NCBI GenBank assembly: GCA_012730045.1
Contig: JAAYBR010000138.1
Span: 45,447 to 109,446 of the forward strand
From: Candidatus Hydrogenedentota bacterium
GTDB taxonomy: Bacteria; Hydrogenedentota; Hydrogenedentia; Hydrogenedentales; CAITNO01
DNA length: 64,000 nt
Reading direction: 5' to 3'
Below are positions 50,553 through 59,732 of the stretch, in pieces. Position numbers and translations under genes: made by a program. Positions within the stretch are counted from its first letter, which is position 1. Each line of letters begins with the position of its first letter. Under the pieces are notes generated by a model that worked only from the letters and a program-made list of their open reading frames with translations, was not told where the DNA came from and did no database searches.

Positions 50553-52262
50553 TCAGGAGAAGTCGGCGCGCCAGACATGCGCGGCGCGCTTCGCCATTTC
50601 CTCTTGGCGCCGGTTGATCAACGGCAGCGTCCACTCATTGGGCGCCATTTTGGCCAGCGCCTTCGCGGAGGCATACTCGCTTTCCTGGTATCCCCCCACT
50701 TTTTCGGGATACGGGCGGTTTCCGATATTCCTGTTGATATGGGACTCCAGAAGAACCAGATTTCCCAGCCGATAGACGGCACCTTTCCCCTCCTCTTGAG
50801 ATATGGCCTCGTCCCAATCGGCCGGAGCATTCTCCGGGAAGATGTGTTCAATGGTCGCGGGGTCCGTCTCATGGTCGCATGCACGCCCGGAGGCGTCGGC
50901 TTCCAGTTTGCTCAGAATGTACTTGGTCAGCGTCTTTTTCTGTCCCTGTGTCGGAATGGACAATGTGGCGAAGGCCTGCACAAAGCGCCCATCCTCCACA
51001 TAGACGGGCTTCAGCCGTTCAAACACCGCCGAAGGGGTCGGCGCGTCCCCCGTCAACAGGGCCTTGGCTGCGGCGTGGCTGACAGGCTCCAGCGCGTTGG
51101 TGTTCAGCCCGGAAACCACTGTGTAGCGAAAGATGACAACGCTGACCAGCCGGAGAACGCGGACGAAATCGGCGGGGGGGAACTTCTCCCAGGCGGCGAA
51201 CAGCATGGGCGTCAACTGCCGCGACTTGAAGAGCTTCAACTCCCGAATGGGGAGCTTCGCGCCCGGATTTTCCTGCCAGAACCCGTGATGAGGGTCCGAA
51301 AGGGCGGCAAAAAGCTCCGCGCGGGCCTCCAGGGCGTCCATGAGGCCGAAGACGTCCTCCTTGCTGGACACACTGTCCCGGACAATCTTGAAAAGCCGCT
51401 GCTTGCGGATTTTTGGGTGCTCGCACAGCAGGTGATACCGGAGGAATTCGGGAAAGTGCTCCGCCCTGACGGTTTCGAGGAGAGACTGCCATCGGCGCTC
51501 AAGCATCTTCTTGTCGGCCGGGGCGTTAACGCGCGAAAACAGGTAATTCTTCAGGAGGTCGGTGGAGGAAAGCTCCAAACCGCGGGCGTTCAGCGTCTCG
51601 AAGACCGTGTAGGCGTTGAATTCGTTGTCCACCTTGATCAGGATGAACAGAAGCTGGCGGGCCACCGTCTCGCTCAGGAGGGCGGCAAGCTGCTCCCCCT
51701 TGGACGACATGTCCCGGTCTTCCCCCATCTTCGCGCGGTAATAGGTGAAGCATTTCCAGAGCAGCGCGTTTGATTTCGGCAGCCCGCGGGGATTGACGGG
51801 GGTGCGCAACTGCACGAGATAGTCCTGAAAGAAGCCGTTGTCCGTGTGGTTGAGATTCAGCTTGCTGCTTTCCACCAGGGACGCCGGATCCTTTTCACCT
51901 ATGAACCGCTTGCGCAGTTCCGTCATGCGCTCCCGGTTGTCTCCTGCGTCAACGCCCGCGTCCACAAGGCGCTGCAGCGACGCCAGCACCGCAAGGCCAA
52001 GAATGGTGAGCGTTGCCAGCCGTTGCTGGCCGTCAATGATGAGAGACTCGCGGTCCCCCATTGTCTGCACCACCACGGCACCCATGTAATGGCGGTCGTC
52101 CGGACGGCCCCTCATGTCGAGAATGTCATTCCACAAGTCCTCCCACTGCTCCTCCTCCCAGGAATAGTCGCGCTGGGCGGGGGGGACACTGTAGGTCTTT
52201 CCGTTGCCGAGAAGGTCCAGGAAATTCACGGTGCTGGTGTTTAGAAGAAAAGCTCCTGCCAT
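50553..52262 (-). CDS. DUF262/DUF1524 protein (GmrSD-type defence nuclease-like)
   Basis: 569 residues. The start is ATG 52262 with GGAGA upstream. Residues about 10-110 are DUF262 with the nucleotide-related SLIIDGQQRLATLTIL motif; the middle is helical. About 470-540 is DUF1524 with TIEHIFPENAPADW, an HNH-like His, followed by LGNLVLLESHINRNIGN. This combination is that of GmrSD and related type IV systems, which cut modified phage DNA with NTP help. It is a single-gene version with no methyltransferase or restriction partner. Its sequence is visibly less GC-rich than its neighbours and it sits between convergent host genes, so recent transfer is possible. Confidence 0.85.
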   Translation of the reverse strand: MAGAFLLNTSTVNFLDLLGNGKTYSVPPAQRDYSWEEEQWEDLWNDILDMRGRPDDRHYMGAVVVQTMGDRESLIIDGQQRLATLTILGLAVLASLQRLVDAGVDAGDNRERMTELRKRFIGEKDPASLVESSKLNLNHTDNGFFQDYLVQLRTPVNPRGLPKSNALLWKCFTYYRAKMGEDRDMSSKGEQLAALLSETVARQLLFILIKVDNEFNAYTVFETLNARGLELSSTDLLKNYLFSRVNAPADKKMLERRWQSLLETVRAEHFPEFLRYHLLCEHPKIRKQRLFKIVRDSVSSKEDVFGLMDALEARAELFAALSDPHHGFWQENPGAKLPIRELKLFKSRQLTPMLFAAWEKFPPADFVRVLRLVSVVIFRYTVVSGLNTNALEPVSHAAAKALLTGDAPTPSAVFERLKPVYVEDGRFVQAFATLSIPTQGQKKTLTKYILSKLEADASGRACDHETDPATIEHIFPENAPADWDEAISQEEGKGAVYRLGNLVLLESHINRNIGNRPYPEKVGGYQESEYASAKALAKMAPNEWTLPLINRRQEEMAKRAAHVWRADFS

Positions 52263-52317
52263 CTGTGGTCTCCAAAGGGTTTCCTCTCCGTTTCCGGGGA
52301 AACAGAAACCGCGCCCC

Positions 52318-52323
52318 ATTATA
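52318..52323 (-). promoter_or_regulatory. -10 element of the DUF262 gene
   Basis: Perfect TATAAT on the minus strand, about 55 bases before the ATG at 52262. No good -35 at the usual distance. Confidence 0.5.
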
Positions 52324-52364
52324 CAGCCTTGCCCTGCGCGGAGATGCGGTGGGGGTTTCTGGAG

Positions 52365-52736
52365 CTACCCCTGGCGGGGGGGCTGGGGCTTCATGACGCA
52401 GCGCCCCTCGAAGGCCACGCCCTCCTGGATGCTGATGCGGGGGGCGCAGAGGTCGCCGGTGACGCGGCCGCCCGTCCTGACCTCGATGCGGTCCTCGGCG
52501 GTCACGGTGCCGCGCACCTCGCCGCTGATGATCACCTGCCCGGCCGTCACGTCGCCCAGGATGCGCCCGTCGGGCAGCAGGACAACGCTGTCGTTGCTGG
52601 AGACGCCGCCCTCCACCGTGCCCTCGATGCGGATGGTGCCCTTGGCCCGGATCTCGCCGCCGACGGCGGTGCCGGGGCCGAGGATGGTCGCCACATGGTT
52701 CTCGTTGTAGGTCTTGGACTTGCGGGTGTCAAGCAT
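52365..52736 (-). CDS. Bactofilin
   Basis: 123 residues of beta-helix repeats (IRAKGTIRIEGTVEGGV, VIISGEVRGTVTAEDRIEV, GGRVTGDLCAPRISI), the bactofilin (DUF583) fold that polymerises without nucleotide into filaments at the inner membrane. Short N- and C-terminal tails flank the core, as usual. It starts six bases after the M23 peptidase gene in the same orientation. This pairing is widespread and links bactofilin scaffolds to local peptidoglycan cutting in cell-shape control. Confidence 0.93.
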   Translation of the reverse strand: MLDTRKSKTYNENHVATILGPGTAVGGEIRAKGTIRIEGTVEGGVSSNDSVVLLPDGRILGDVTAGQVIISGEVRGTVTAEDRIEVRTGGRVTGDLCAPRISIQEGVAFEGRCVMKPQPPRQG

Positions 52737-52742
52737 GGGGGG

Positions 52743-53753
52743 TCACTTCGAGAGGTAGCGCGCGGGGTTGACGGGCGCGCCCTTCACATGCACCTCGTAG
52801 TGCAGGTGGGCGCCCGTGCTGCGGCCCGTGGTGCCGACGCGGCCGATCACCTCGCCGCGCTTCACGGTCTGCCCGGGTTTCACGTCCATCTTGGAAAGGT
52901 GGGCGTACAGGGTGGCCATGCCGTCCCCGTGCTCGATGACAACCTTGTTCCCGTAATCGCCGTCGTACCCCGCCTCCACCACCTTTCCGGAGGCCGTGGA
53001 CATCACGGAGGTGCCGTGGCGCGCGGAGATGTCTATGGCGCTGTGGCGGCTCACGCGGCGGTTGAACGGGTCCATGCGGTAGCCGAAGGTGGACGTGATG
53101 CGCCCCACGCCCCGGGCCAGCGGCCATCCGGCGGGCATGCGGGACACCCGCTCCAACTGCGCGTTCATGTCGCTGACCAGGTCGCCCAGGCTCCGCGCGC
53201 GCAGGCTGATCTCCTGCAGCAGCAGGTCCGCCGTCGGGCGGGAGACGCCGTAGATGAGGCAGGGGACCTGGGGGCCCCGCGGGGCCGCCGGCATCGCCGC
53301 AAAGCCCGCGCCGCCCGCCACGCCGCCCTTGCCGTTGCCCGGCGCGGGGAGCGCGGTGGCCGGCTGCGGCGCGCGCGGGGCGATCCCCGTGATGCTGCGC
53401 GCCTTGGCCTCCATCTCGTACAGGTCGTTCAGCGCCGCCGTGATCGTGCCGATGCTGGCCTCATACTCCGCCCGGAGACGGGTCTCCACCTGACGGATTT
53501 CGTCGCGGCTGGGGCCGGAGGGCTGCGCCTCCGCGGGGGTGTTCGCCTTTTGCAGCTCCAGCGACCGGTTGGCCTGGCGCAGCAGCTCGGCGCGCTGTGA
53601 CAGCTCGCCCTGGCGCTGGTAATAGAAGGCGGAGACAAAGCTCAGCGCCACCAGAAAGACGGCGGGCACCCAAAAATGGAGGTTGGAGACGGTCAGGACG
53701 CGTGTCTCCCCCGGGGTCTGGGGGATGAGCATGACTGTCCACTTCTTGATCAC
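52743..53753 (-). CDS. Membrane-anchored M23 (LytM) peptidoglycan endopeptidase
   Basis: 336 residues from a GTG at 53753 (MIKKWTVMLIPQTPGE, matching the start of similar bactofilin-linked peptidases); the frame stays open further upstream without a convincing start. One membrane helix (about 25-45) is followed by coiled coil (about 50-120) and an Ala/Pro linker. The M23 domain at about 225-336 has the zinc ligands of RHSAIDISA and the HLHYE catalytic motif. It acts in the periplasm on peptidoglycan cross-links. Paired with bactofilin downstream under the strong promoter at 53888. Confidence 0.92.
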   Translation of the reverse strand: MIKKWTVMLIPQTPGETRVLTVSNLHFWVPAVFLVALSFVSAFYYQRQGELSQRAELLRQANRSLELQKANTPAEAQPSGPSRDEIRQVETRLRAEYEASIGTITAALNDLYEMEAKARSITGIAPRAPQPATALPAPGNGKGGVAGGAGFAAMPAAPRGPQVPCLIYGVSRPTADLLLQEISLRARSLGDLVSDMNAQLERVSRMPAGWPLARGVGRITSTFGYRMDPFNRRVSRHSAIDISARHGTSVMSTASGKVVEAGYDGDYGNKVVIEHGDGMATLYAHLSKMDVKPGQTVKRGEVIGRVGTTGRSTGAHLHYEVHVKGAPVNPARYLSK

Positions 53754-53887
53754 CAAGATTCGCCTCTGGTTTTCCCTTGAATCCGGAGCGCCGCCATGAC
53801 AGCCCCATGGTCGGCGCATTCTCTCGCCGTTGACCGCCGTTACTATACCGCGTCGGCCCCGCGTGGTTCCCTTCCACGAACGGCTTG

Positions 53888-53916
53888 ACTATAGCATGCC
53901 CCGCCCGCCATGTCAA
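53888..53916 (-). promoter_or_regulatory. Promoter of the M23-bactofilin operon
   Basis: Minus strand: perfect TTGACA (53911-53916), 17-base spacer, TATAGT (53888-53893). The leader to the GTG is about 125 bases; a second TATAGT-like site lies near 53840 without a clear -35. Confidence 0.8.
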
Positions 53917-53951
53917 CCCCTGGCGGGGCCGGGCGACGCATTCTGCGCAAA

Positions 53952-53981
53952 TCAATAAATCCCGGCGCATCCAAAGCCGGG
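53952..53981 (-). terminator. Weak terminator after the PQQ-propeller gene
   Basis: Minus strand CCCGGC...GCCGGG hairpin (53961-53981) followed by ATTTATT, immediately after the stop codon. Confidence 0.5.
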
Positions 53982-53983
53982 CG

Positions 53984-55234
53984 TCACTTCTGGGTGATGT
54001 CGTAGCACCCCAGCGCGTCCCCGTGCCGGAGGTAGAGGCGGCCGTTCGCGATGACCTGGTGCGCCCAGTGCTCCCGGTCGCCGAAGGCCACGGTGAACTT
54101 CCCGGCGGGCTGGAACCCCTCGCGGGACGGCTTGAACAGCACGACCTCGCCGCTCTTCGGCCCCTCGTAGGAGTAGATCATGCCGTCGGCCAGGATCAGG
54201 TTGGCCTGGCGGATGGCCTTGTCGTCCCAGAGCATCTTGCCCGTCTCCCAGTCGAGGCAGACGAGGCGTCCGCCCGACCGGTGGTGGGAGGTGCCGAAGA
54301 TCGCGCCCTCGGCCAGCACCACCCCCTGATGCTGGCAGTCCAGCTCCGTGTCGGTCCAGCGGACGGTGAAGGAGGAGGCGTCGGGGGACAGTTCCAGCAG
54401 GCCGCCGCCGGACTTGTAGCCCGCGACGTAATAGACGCAGCCGTTGTGGTAGAGCGGCGTGTTCGGGTGGACGTCCCAGTCCGTGGGGTGGGGGTGCTTC
54501 CAGAGCAGGGTGCCCGAGTCGGCGTCCACGCAGATCACGAACTTGCTCGTCAGGGTGAGGATAATGCGGCGGCCGTTGTGGGTGACGAGCGCGGGGCCGC
54601 AGTACGAGGTCATGTCTGTGAGCCCCTGAGTGACCCAGACCGTGTCGCCGGTCCTCTTGTCCAGGGCCGCCATCACGGCGTTCTCGCCGCCGGGGGTGCA
54701 GATCACGCGGTCGCCGTCCACCAGCAGGTTCTCCGACAGGTCCCACTCCGTCAGCGGCCCCTTGAACCGCTCCAGGATGTTCACCTTCCACGCGACAGCC
54801 CAGGACGGAATGTCCACGCAGGCCAGCTCGCCGAGGGAGGTGAGGACGAAGAGCCGGTCGCCGTCGAGCGTGGGGGTGCCGCGCCCGCCGGGGGCCTGGT
54901 CCTTGGTGGTCTCGGTGCCGTAGGGCAGGCGGCGCAGCTCCTTGCCGTCCAGGTCCAGCTCGAAGACGTGGCTCATCTGGCCCTCCAGCGTCCCCGTCAG
55001 GTAGATGCGGTCGCCCCGCACGACGGCGGAGGAGTACCCCACGCCGAAGCCGGTCGCCGTCCACAGCAGGGGCGGCCCGCCCTCGGGCCACGAGGCCATG
55101 AGCCCCGTCTCGCCGGGGAAGGCGCCGTCGCGGTTGGGGCCGCGGAAATTCAGCACATCGCCCGCCGGGGCCAGGGCGCAGACACACAAGACCAGCGCCG
55201 GGAAAAGCGCCCAGCCGGTGCGGAAAGCCTTCAT
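53984..55234 (-). CDS. Exported PQQ-type beta-propeller protein
   Basis: 416 residues with a signal peptide (MKAFRTGWALFPALVLCVCALAPAG). The body is a run of propeller blades with motifs such as LYLTGTLEG-type strands, RLFVLTSLGELACVD, ALDKRTGDTVWV and CVDADSGTLLWKHPHP (D-x-x-T/S-G-x-x-x-W). These are PQQ_2-type repeats, also found in BamB and in many non-enzymatic planctomycete proteins. No quinone-binding cysteine pair or calcium site of a true quinoprotein is seen. A periplasmic scaffold or binding role is likely. It overlaps the preceding lipoprotein gene by four bases. Confidence 0.85.
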   Translation of the reverse strand: MKAFRTGWALFPALVLCVCALAPAGDVLNFRGPNRDGAFPGETGLMASWPEGGPPLLWTATGFGVGYSSAVVRGDRIYLTGTLEGQMSHVFELDLDGKELRRLPYGTETTKDQAPGGRGTPTLDGDRLFVLTSLGELACVDIPSWAVAWKVNILERFKGPLTEWDLSENLLVDGDRVICTPGGENAVMAALDKRTGDTVWVTQGLTDMTSYCGPALVTHNGRRIILTLTSKFVICVDADSGTLLWKHPHPTDWDVHPNTPLYHNGCVYYVAGYKSGGGLLELSPDASSFTVRWTDTELDCQHQGVVLAEGAIFGTSHHRSGGRLVCLDWETGKMLWDDKAIRQANLILADGMIYSYEGPKSGEVVLFKPSREGFQPAGKFTVAFGDREHWAHQVIANGRLYLRHGDALGCYDITQK

Positions 55235-55698
55235 GGGGTGGGGGTCTCCTTGTCGTTCGCGGCGGTGCCTTCCGGCGCGCCGGGGTTAACGGCAGTGGCG
55301 GGCAGGCCGTTGACACTCAGGGCGGCGCCGTCCCAGGCCGCCGCAATGGCCTGTCCCATGACGTTCGCCTCCACCTTCCCGTCGGTGTAGGCGTACTTCA
55401 CCGTGATGCCGCCCGGGGCATGGGGCGAGACGTCGCCCCCCTCCACCCGGAGCCGGTCCCGGTCCAGAAAGGTGACCTTCAGGTCGCCCAGGGTCCACTG
55501 CGTGCCCACCAGTTTCCGGTGGACCGGATCCTCCGGCAGCGCCACGGGCGCGGGCGCGGGCTCCGGGGCGGGGGCCACGGCCGGGGGCTTGGGCGCCGGC
55601 GTGGGCGCGGGGGCCGGATCCGAGCCGCCGCATCCGGCCATCACCACGGCGCACAGGGCCAGCAGGGCCGCCGTCCGCGCTGAAAACCATCGTGTCAT
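55231..55698 (-). CDS. Small lipoprotein
   Basis: 155 residues; start at ATG 55698 with GGAGA upstream. Lipobox VVMAGC puts the acylated Cys at residue 23. A Pro/Ala linker (about 27-58) leads to a compact C-terminal domain (TQWTLGDLKVTFLDRDRLRV...), beta-rich, possibly a META- or lipocalin-like sensor, but I do not recognise the family. Its stop overlaps the PQQ-propeller start (ATGA), so the two are coupled and may work together at the envelope. Confidence 0.7.
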   Translation of the reverse strand: MTRWFSARTAALLALCAVVMAGCGGSDPAPAPTPAPKPPAVAPAPEPAPAPVALPEDPVHRKLVGTQWTLGDLKVTFLDRDRLRVEGGDVSPHAPGGITVKYAYTDGKVEANVMGQAIAAAWDGAALSVNGLPATAVNPGAPEGTAANDKETPTP

Positions 55699-55726
55699 GG
55701 GGGGTGTTCTCCGGAAACCGGGGGCG

Positions 55727-56155
55727 TCAGGCCTGGCCCCGGGCGGCCTTTTCCTCAGCCTTGATCCTGTTCCAGGAGGCGACCGCCTCCTCGGAGGTGG
55801 CCGCCTTCGTCTTGTCAAACACATGGGCGTGGCGGCGCACCATTTTCTCATGGGCCGCCGCCAGGGCGTCCTTCAGCGTGAACCGCCCCTCCGCCTCCGC
55901 CGCCGCCGCGCTCGAAAGCAGCACAAACAGGGCGTCGCCGAATTCCTCCGCCGCGTGCGCGGCGGAGGAAGTCTCCAGCGCCTCCACATACTCCCCCGAC
56001 TCCTCCCCGGCATACCGGGCAAAACTCACCGCCGTCTGCTCGCGGTCCCACGGGCAGCCCTCCGGCGACCGCAGAAACCGCGTCAGCGCCGCCAGCGCGG
56101 CAAACCATTCCGTCTCCGTTTCAGGCGTCTTGTCAATATGGGGAAGGGGGGGCAT
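55727..56155 (-). CDS. mazG: MazG-type nucleotide pyrophosphohydrolase
   Basis: 142 residues. Of two ATGs, the one at 56155 has AGGAAA upstream. Family features are CPWDREQT near residue 35, the metal-binding EESGEYVEAL helix and AEEFGDALF, then KMVRRHAHVF. It hydrolyses NTPs or dNTPs to monophosphates, cleaning altered nucleotides or, in other bacteria, lowering ppGpp. It is a single-domain form, about half the length of E. coli MazG. It heads a likely operon with the lipoprotein (28-base gap) and the PQQ propeller. Confidence 0.9.
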   Translation of the reverse strand: MPPLPHIDKTPETETEWFAALAALTRFLRSPEGCPWDREQTAVSFARYAGEESGEYVEALETSSAAHAAEEFGDALFVLLSSAAAAEAEGRFTLKDALAAAHEKMVRRHAHVFDKTKAATSEEAVASWNRIKAEEKAARGQA

Positions 56156-56220
56156 GGGGGGAGTTTCCTGGGCTGCGGCCTCGACTCCCCCCATGATACC
56201 CGAGCCGTCCGCCCCCGGGC

Positions 56221-56257
56221 AAAGCGGCGCGCCCCGGAGGAATCCGGGACGCGCCGC
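56221..56257 (-). terminator. Terminator after the rhamnosidase gene
   Basis: Minus strand: long stem (GCGGCGCG...CGCGCCGC with a CCCGG/CCGGG inner part, 56224-56257) followed by TTTG. The U-tract is short. It separates the rhamnosidase from mazG. Confidence 0.6.
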
Positions 56258-56274
56258 AGGGGGGCCTTTTTCTC

Positions 56275-59200
56275 TTATCCGGCGTAGGGGAGCTCGAAGG
56301 CGTAGCTGCCGCCGCCGCAGCGGATCACCGTCTCGCCGCTTTCGGCGCGGATGCTCTGGCCGAAGACGGCGACGGCGGGCTGGCCGCCCTCGGTGACGGT
56401 GTCGGGGGCGTCGGTGGGCAGGCAGATGACGGCGTCGGTGTTCTGGGGGATGACCACGGTCAGGCGCATTTTGCCGCCGTCGAGTTTCCAGTCGCTGACG
56501 ATCTCGCCGCGGATGCAGCGGTGGGCGAGGCGGGCGGACGTGAGGCCGCCGCCGGGGCGCGGGCGCACCTGCACGGTGCGGAAGGCGGTCTGGAGCGGCG
56601 CGATGCCCGCGACGTGGCTGTACATGAACTCGCCGACGGCGCCGAAGGCGTAGTGGTTGAAGGAGTTCATGCCGGGGTCGGCGAAGCCCTGTTCGGGCGT
56701 CCAGCCGTTCCACCGTTCCCACATGGTGGTCGCGCCGAGGGTCACCTGGTAGAGCCAGGAGGGGTAGGTCTTGTTCATCAGGAGCCGGTAGGCAATGTCC
56801 TCCTTCCCCGCGGCGACCAGCGCGGGCAGGAGCCGGGGCGTGCCGATGAAGCCCGTGGCCAGGTGATGGTCAAAGCGCACGACCTCGGCCTCGAAGTGTT
56901 TCGCCGCGTCCGCCCGCTTCTCTTCGGGCAGCAGGTCGAACGCGAAGGCCAGGGCGTAACCCGTCTGGCTGCTTTCGAGGATCGTGCCGTCGTCGGACAC
57001 GAAGGCTTTAATAAAGGCGTCGCGGATGCTCGCGTAGAGCTCGGCGTAGCGCGCGGCCTCCTCGTTGCGCCCGATGACGCCGGCCATCTCGGACATGATG
57101 CGGGCCAGGTACGCGTAGTAGGCCGTGCAGATGACCTCGTCCTTCGCGCCGCCGCCGAGGTTCAGCCAGTCGCCGAAGCCCAGGTCCTTGCGGATGTGGT
57201 CCGCGCTGGTGCGCGTCAGGAAGTCCATGCCCTTGACCAGGTTGTCAAAGTGGCGCTCGATGACCCGCGTGTCGCCGTAGAACCGGTGCATGAGGTACGG
57301 GCAGATCATGGCCGCGTCGCCCCAGGCCACCGCGCCCGCGCCGATGCCGACGTCCGGCGAGACGTGGGCGAAGCTGCCGTCCTCATGCTGGGAGTCCTGC
57401 ACGAGGTCCACGAGCCACTTGGTGTGGAACGCGCCGATGTCGGCGGTGTACAGCGCCGTGGGCATGAAGAACTGGGCGTCGCCGGTCCAGCCGAGGCGCT
57501 CGTCGCGCTGCGGGCAGTCCGTGGGCGCCTCCAGATAGTTGCCCTTCTGGCCCCAGACGATGTTGCTGGCCAGTTTGGTGAGCAGCGGGTCGGAGGCCTC
57601 GAAGACCGCCGCGCGCGGGATGTCGTTGTGGAGGACGACGCCGATGACCTGCTCCGGCGCGGGCGGCGCGGCCACGCCGGTGATCTCCACGTACTGGAAG
57701 CCGTGGAACGTGAAGGCGGGCTCCAGCGTCACGGGGCCGTCGGCGGCGACGGTGTACTGGTCCGTGGCGCGCGCGCTGCGCAGGGCCACGGTGTACAGCA
57801 TGCCGTCGTCCTGGAGGCGCTCGGCGTGGCGCACGGTCACCGTGTCGCCCGCCTTGCCGGTCAGGGTGATGCGCGGCCAGCCGACCAGGTTCTGCCCCAT
57901 CTCGTAGACGTAGACGCCGGGCTGCGGCTCCGTCATGGACTTCGCGGTGATGGTTTCGATGGCGCGGACCGGGTTGGCCGGGTAAGCCTGCACCGCCGCC
58001 TTCACCTCCGCGCGCGGCGTCACGGCGACGGGCTTCCACGCCGCGTCGTCGAGGCCGGCCGCGTCCCAGCCGGGCAGCGCCTTGCGCAGGTCGCGCGTCT
58101 CGCCCATGAGCAGGTCGGCGGCGCGCACCTCGCCGTAGGCGGCCTTCCAGGAGCCGTCCGTCACGACGCGCTCCGTCGTGCCGTCGGCGTACTCGATCTC
58201 AAGCTGCGCCATGAAACGCGGCTCGGTGCCGTAGACGCCCCGGCCCCGGTTGCCCACATGCCCGGCGTACCAGCCGTCCGCAAGGATCGCGCCCCAGGCG
58301 TTGGCCGCCCCCGGCGCCACGAGACCCGTCACATCGTAGGTGTTGCAATAGACGCGCTTGTTGTAGTCCGTCCAGCCGGGGGCGAGCTGCACGTCGCCCA
58401 CGCGCTGCCCGTTCAGGTGCGTCTCATAGATGCCCAGGGCCGTCGCGTAGAGGGTGGCCCGCTTCACGTCGCCCTTCACCGCGAACTCCCTCCGGAGGTA
58501 CGGCGCGGGCGGCAGGTACATGTCCTTGCCGAAGAGCGGCCCCCACGGCTTGCCGGGATAGGCCTCCACCTCCTGCGCCGCCGCCCATTTCCCGTCGTCA
58601 AACGCCGCGCCGCGCCAGCCCTCGCCCGGCTGCTCGTTTGCCGCCTTCCACGTCTTGTCCGTGAGGATGGACAGCATCGAGCCGTCCTCCAGCGTCACGT
58701 CCAGCGTGGCGATGAAGCCCGCGTTCCCCTGGGCGTTCTCCACCTCCACGGCGAACTGGTTTTCCCCCGGCTTCACGAGGGCCGTCACGTCGAACTCATA
58801 CCGCTTGCTGTGGCTCTGGATGGGCTCCTCCCCCCGGCCCACCCGCCCGCCGTTCAGGTTCACCCGCGCGCCGTTGTCCGCCGTCGCGCACAGCGCCGCC
58901 TTCACGATCTTCGCGCCCTGCGGCACCGTGAACCCCTTGCGCAGCCACCGCTTCCCCGACGGGAACGCCTCCGGCGCGACCCCTTCGGGGTACCAGATCC
59001 AGAAGCCGCCGGTGTAGGGGTCCCGGGGGACCGCCTCGTCCTCCGCCGGGGCGTCATGGCCGATCCACTCCGCCGACCAGTCCTCCGGCGCGAGCAGGCC
59101 CATGCTGAACCGCGCCGGGGCGCTCCAGTCCGAAGGCTCCTCCTGCCCCCGCGCCCACACGCGCACCTTCCAGAAGCACTGTGTCCGCGACACCAGCGCC

Positions 59201-59502
59201 TTGCCGCCGTAGGGGACGAGCACCGACTCGCCCGAGACCACCTTCCCGCTGTCCCACAGCGTGCCCTCATCCCGCGCCAGCGCCGCCTCCGAGTCCGCCG
59301 CAAGGATCTGGTACGCCGCCTGGTACAGGCCGCGCCCCTCCCCCGTGAGGATCCATGTGAGCCGCGGCGCCGTCTCGCCGATCCCCGCCGGGTCCACCCG
59401 ATACTCGCACTTCAGCTCCGCCGGGGCCAGCGGCCCCGCCGCCCAGGCGCCCGCCGCCGCGCACACGGCCAGACAAACCACGCAACCAAGCGTCCGTTTC
59501 AT
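56275..59502 (-). CDS. Exported alpha-L-rhamnosidase (GH78)
   Basis: 1075 residues, full GH78 length. Signal peptide MKRTLGCVVCLAVCAAAGAWA. Domains in order are an Ig-like N-terminal strand domain (LAPAELKCEYRVDP), two beta-sandwich/CBM-like domains with TADNGARVNLNGGRVG and ATALGIYETHLNGQRVG, the (alpha/alpha)6 catalytic barrel from about residue 600, and a C-terminal beta domain. The catalytic block PTDCPQRDERLGWTGDAQ near 660 carries the conserved Asp and Glu/Asp acids. It removes terminal L-rhamnose from plant or algal glycans outside the cytoplasm. The ATG is preceded by GGGAGAGG, and a strong promoter lies 70 bases upstream. Confidence 0.93.
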   Translation of the reverse strand: MKRTLGCVVCLAVCAAAGAWAAGPLAPAELKCEYRVDPAGIGETAPRLTWILTGEGRGLYQAAYQILAADSEAALARDEGTLWDSGKVVSGESVLVPYGGKALVSRTQCFWKVRVWARGQEEPSDWSAPARFSMGLLAPEDWSAEWIGHDAPAEDEAVPRDPYTGGFWIWYPEGVAPEAFPSGKRWLRKGFTVPQGAKIVKAALCATADNGARVNLNGGRVGRGEEPIQSHSKRYEFDVTALVKPGENQFAVEVENAQGNAGFIATLDVTLEDGSMLSILTDKTWKAANEQPGEGWRGAAFDDGKWAAAQEVEAYPGKPWGPLFGKDMYLPPAPYLRREFAVKGDVKRATLYATALGIYETHLNGQRVGDVQLAPGWTDYNKRVYCNTYDVTGLVAPGAANAWGAILADGWYAGHVGNRGRGVYGTEPRFMAQLEIEYADGTTERVVTDGSWKAAYGEVRAADLLMGETRDLRKALPGWDAAGLDDAAWKPVAVTPRAEVKAAVQAYPANPVRAIETITAKSMTEPQPGVYVYEMGQNLVGWPRITLTGKAGDTVTVRHAERLQDDGMLYTVALRSARATDQYTVAADGPVTLEPAFTFHGFQYVEITGVAAPPAPEQVIGVVLHNDIPRAAVFEASDPLLTKLASNIVWGQKGNYLEAPTDCPQRDERLGWTGDAQFFMPTALYTADIGAFHTKWLVDLVQDSQHEDGSFAHVSPDVGIGAGAVAWGDAAMICPYLMHRFYGDTRVIERHFDNLVKGMDFLTRTSADHIRKDLGFGDWLNLGGGAKDEVICTAYYAYLARIMSEMAGVIGRNEEAARYAELYASIRDAFIKAFVSDDGTILESSQTGYALAFAFDLLPEEKRADAAKHFEAEVVRFDHHLATGFIGTPRLLPALVAAGKEDIAYRLLMNKTYPSWLYQVTLGATTMWERWNGWTPEQGFADPGMNSFNHYAFGAVGEFMYSHVAGIAPLQTAFRTVQVRPRPGGGLTSARLAHRCIRGEIVSDWKLDGGKMRLTVVIPQNTDAVICLPTDAPDTVTEGGQPAVAVFGQSIRAESGETVIRCGGGSYAFELPYAG

Positions 59503-59573
59503 GGAAACCTCTCCCGTTCGGCGGCCACCCGCCGGATGCAGCCCAACACCGGCCGGAAACCCGGCCCCCGCCG

Positions 59574-59602
59574 ATTGTAGCAACCCCGCCAGGGAAGCGC
59601 AA
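59574..59602 (-). promoter_or_regulatory. Promoter of the rhamnosidase gene
   Basis: Minus strand: TTGCGC (59597-59602), 17-base spacer, TACAAT (59574-59579). Confidence 0.7.
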
Positions 59603-59625
59603 CGGAGAAGAAGGACCCCGCACGT

Positions 59626-59693
59626 AGACGCGCCATCTTGGCGCGTTCTTAGGCCTTTGGTTGGCCCAAAGAACGCGGCAGGATGCCGCGTTC
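59626..59693. repeat. Palindromic element (MITE/REP-like), copy B
   Basis: Arms 59626-59650 and 59669-59693 correspond to those at 25862-25929, but with CGCC...GGCG changes paired across the left arm and a few mismatches to the right arm. The loop TTGGCCCA is conserved between copies. Confidence 0.85.
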
Positions 59694-59732
59694 CCCTCGT
59701 TCCCAAGTAAAAGGTTGGAACGAGGGAACCCG

